Made by a program: the position numbers and the translations under genes. Source: Natrinema salinisoli (GTDB lineage: Archaea > Halobacteriota > Halobacteria > Halobacteriales > Natrialbaceae). From it: DNA of 64,000 nucleotides. The stretch spans positions 3,906,001 through 3,970,000 of the forward strand of contig NZ_CP084469.1 in NCBI RefSeq assembly GCF_020405205.1, in the 5' to 3' direction. Below the pieces are notes generated by a model that worked only from the letters and a program-made list of their open reading frames with translations, did not search any database and was not told the origin of the DNA. Every line of letters begins with the position of its first letter. Position 1 is the first letter of the stretch. Below, one piece after another: positions 62,170 through 64,000 of this stretch.

Positions 62170-62299
62170 CCGACGGTTCACCGGCACCCTCTCGAGCGGT
62201 CGGCGGGTGGTGGCGATCCCGTTCCGCTCGAGCGAGCTGACAGTCGTGCGAGTCGGTCGATCGAACGGCTTTTGCAACGCCGGCAGGTAGAAGCGGGCA

Positions 62300-63082
62300 A
62301 TGGACGTACTGATCGTCGGCGCGGGGTCGATGGGGACGTGGTTCGGGGAGGCCGTCGACGCCCGAGTTACGTTCGCCGACGTCGACCGGGAGGTGGCGGC
62401 AGCCGCGGCCGAACGGGTTGGGGGCGACGTGACCGACCTCGAGGCCGGGACGACGTACGATATCGTCTGCCTCGCGGTCCCGATGACCCACGTGACCGAC
62501 GCGATCGCCGAGCAAGCAGCGCGTGCCGAGCGGGCGGTCGTCGACGTCTCGGGCGTGATGGAACCCGCGATCGAGGCCATGCGGCGTCACGTCCCCGACC
62601 TGGAACGGGCGAGCCTGCACCCGCTCTTCGCACCCGAGCGCGCCCCCGGCTCGATCGCGGTCGTCCGGGATCGATCGGGGCCGGTAACGGACGAGCTCCT
62701 CGCGGCCCTCGAAGCGCGCGGAAACGAGTTACTCGAGACGACGGCCGTCGACCACGACGAGGCCATGGAATCGGTACAGGCGGCCGCCCACGCCGCCGTC
62801 CTCTCCTTCGCACTGGCTGCGGAGTCGGTTCCCGACGGGTTCGAGACGCCGATCTACGACGGGCTCCGACAACTCGTCAGACAGGTGACCGGCGGCACGC
62901 CGCGAGTCTACGCCGACATTCAGGAAACATACGACGGTGCGGAGGCGGTCGCCGACGCCGCTGCCGCGATCGCGGCCGCCGACGCCGACGAACTCGAGGC
63001 GCTATACCGGGAGGCGACGGCGGGCTGGCAGGAGCAACGGGACGATCGACGCGACGTCGAATCCGAGGAGGATTCCGAATGA
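62300..63082 (+). CDS. Prephenate-dehydrogenase-like protein (TyrA type)
   Basis: 260 residues. Coenzyme fold VLIVGAGSMGTWFGEAVD with a short dinucleotide loop, DVTDLEAGTTYDIVCLAVPMTHV, VVDVSGVMEPAIEAMRRHVP, and a helical second part (ASLHPLFAPERAPGSIAVVRDRSGPVTDELLAAL, AAAHAAVLSFALAAE). The order suits TyrA of haloarchaea: short, without an ACT domain. Would oxidise prephenate to hydroxyphenylpyruvate. The stop overlaps the next start (ATGA, 63079-63082). Confidence 0.85.
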   Translation: MDVLIVGAGSMGTWFGEAVDARVTFADVDREVAAAAAERVGGDVTDLEAGTTYDIVCLAVPMTHVTDAIAEQAARAERAVVDVSGVMEPAIEAMRRHVPDLERASLHPLFAPERAPGSIAVVRDRSGPVTDELLAALEARGNELLETTAVDHDEAMESVQAAAHAAVLSFALAAESVPDGFETPIYDGLRQLVRQVTGGTPRVYADIQETYDGAEAVADAAAAIAAADADELEALYREATAGWQEQRDDRRDVESEEDSE

Positions 63083-64000
63083 CCGATCAACGAGAATCGA
63101 TTCGATCGAACGCGAAGTACCTGCGCAACGTCCGCCCGGTCGACCCCGACGAGATCTGCGAGTACGTCGAGGGAACCCCCCATCCCGCAGTCGTTCGACA
63201 ACATCTCCGCGAGGACGCCGCCGATCTCGGCCTGATCGAGCGCGACGACGGTACCTTCGTCCCCGTCGACGACGACCCGGTCGGTCCGCGCCGGGGGCCA
63301 GTCGAGCGGTTTCCGACCGAATACGAACGTCGACTCGAGGACCTGCTGGTCGACCGCTACGGCCCGAACTGGGAAGACGGCGCGTCCGGCGACCTGCTCC
63401 GGTCGACGATCCGCCGGTTCAAAGCCGACTATCTCGACGGCCGAGCCGTGGAGTACGACGACGACGTCGCGGCGGGGTACGCGATCTACCACCTGCCGGG
63501 CTACTACGCGGCGATCCAGTACGCGCTCGACGACCTCGCGGATCGCGGACTGCTCGGCCGCAACCTGCGCGTCCTCGACGTCGGTGCGGGCGTGGGCGGC
63601 CCCGCCCTCGGGCTCTGTGACTACCTCCCCGACGACGCCCTGATCGAGTACCACGCGGTCGAGCCGAGCGCGGCCGCGGACGTGCTCGAGGAACTCCTCG
63701 CGGAGACGGGCCGGAACGTCCACCCGACGGTTCACAGGACGACCGCGGAGGAGTTCGACGCGAGTGACGCTCTCACCGGCGACGATGACGGATTCGATCC
63801 GACCACACCGGGCGACGGCTTCGACCTCGTCCTCGCCTGTAACGTCCTGAGCGAACTCGACGATCCGATCGCAGTCGCGCGATCGCTCCTCGAGACGCTC
63901 GCACCGGAGGGTACCTTCCTCGCGATGGCGCCCGCGGACAAGAACACGAGCGTGCAGTTGCGCGAGGTCGAACGGGAACTCGAGGGCGAGCGACTCTGGG
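63079..64000 (+). CDS. SAM-dependent methyltransferase (3' end outside window)
   Basis: About 307 residues visible. A hydrophilic N-terminal region of 150 residues (YDDDVAAGYAIYHLPGYYAAIQYAL) precedes the methyltransferase fold: VLDVGAGVGGPALGLCDYLP (motif I), EYHAVEPSAA (motif II), FDLVLACNVLSELDDP and LAPEGTFLAMAPADKNTS. The layout, with a helical part before the SAM domain, is like small-subunit rRNA methyltransferase Rsm22, but this is tentative. Coupled to the TyrA-like gene by ATGA, an odd partnership. Confidence 0.82.
   Translation, partial: MTDQRESIRSNAKYLRNVRPVDPDEICEYVEGTPHPAVVRQHLREDAADLGLIERDDGTFVPVDDDPVGPRRGPVERFPTEYERRLEDLLVDRYGPNWEDGASGDLLRSTIRRFKADYLDGRAVEYDDDVAAGYAIYHLPGYYAAIQYALDDLADRGLLGRNLRVLDVGAGVGGPALGLCDYLPDDALIEYHAVEPSAAADVLEELLAETGRNVHPTVHRTTAEEFDASDALTGDDDGFDPTTPGDGFDLVLACNVLSELDDPIAVARSLLETLAPEGTFLAMAPADKNTSVQLREVERELEGERLW

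Overview
The window is a GC-rich, gene-dense stretch of a haloarchaeal chromosome. The proteins are strongly acidic, CTCGAG-rich codon runs are everywhere, many genes have a TATA-like box about 27-30 bases before the ATG (leaderless transcripts), and family types common in halophilic archaea recur (a Bat-type HTH regulator, twin-arginine lipoproteins, multi-PAS kinases, small CxxC zinc proteins). The style resembles Natrialbaceae, but that placement is inference. No rRNA, complete tRNA, CRISPR array or insertion sequence was found.

Layout. 1-11 kb: a partial metallo-beta-lactamase hydrolase, gatB, a soluble kinase with eight PAS domains, a twin-arginine propeller-like lipoprotein coupled to a membrane protein, and a DUF389 protein coupled to a zinc-ribbon protein. 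11-17 kb: small membrane protein, metal permease with an internal YHS/TRASH-like motif, MFS-like protein coupled to an orphan heme-copper oxidase subunit I, and a tRNA-like minihelix in front of a PadR regulator. 17.6-20.1 kb: a glutamate-dehydrogenase homologue without its substrate lysines, coupled to a second propeller-like protein. 20.2-23.9 kb: a membrane-anchored HTH regulator divergent from two secreted proteins.

23.9-33.1 kb: an acyl-CoA (probably acetoacetyl-CoA) synthetase and a 3-hydroxybutyrate-dehydrogenase-type SDR in one operon, a divergent Bat-type regulator, and a complete liv ABC operon. 33.3-38.5 kb: coiled-coil protein, smc, scpA. 38.6-49.2 kb: mtnP, MATE exporter, phosphoribosyltransferase, thiC, a nucleophile-less alpha/beta hydrolase lipoprotein, a PhzF protein and ppsA. 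49.2-57.7 kb: small membrane proteins, an ArsR-like regulator next to a secreted coiled-coil protein that is a paralogue of the one at 21.5 kb, a Vms1-type protein, two very small zinc proteins, an orphan NIS siderophore synthetase and a trimmed flavoprotein. 57.9-64 kb: trkA with a possible leader peptide, a frameshifted flavin oxidoreductase next to a 14-G tract, a stand-alone H-NOX protein, a kinase-less seven-helix sensor-like protein, a TyrA-like dehydrogenase and a partial methyltransferase.

The most interesting parts are the H-NOX / seven-helix pair with the G14 tract and frameshifted oxidoreductase, the two surface-protein plus HTH loci built from shared domains, the oxidase/MFS/metal-permease cluster, and several enzyme homologues that have lost key catalytic residues. 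All functional statements rest on motif reading without database searches.
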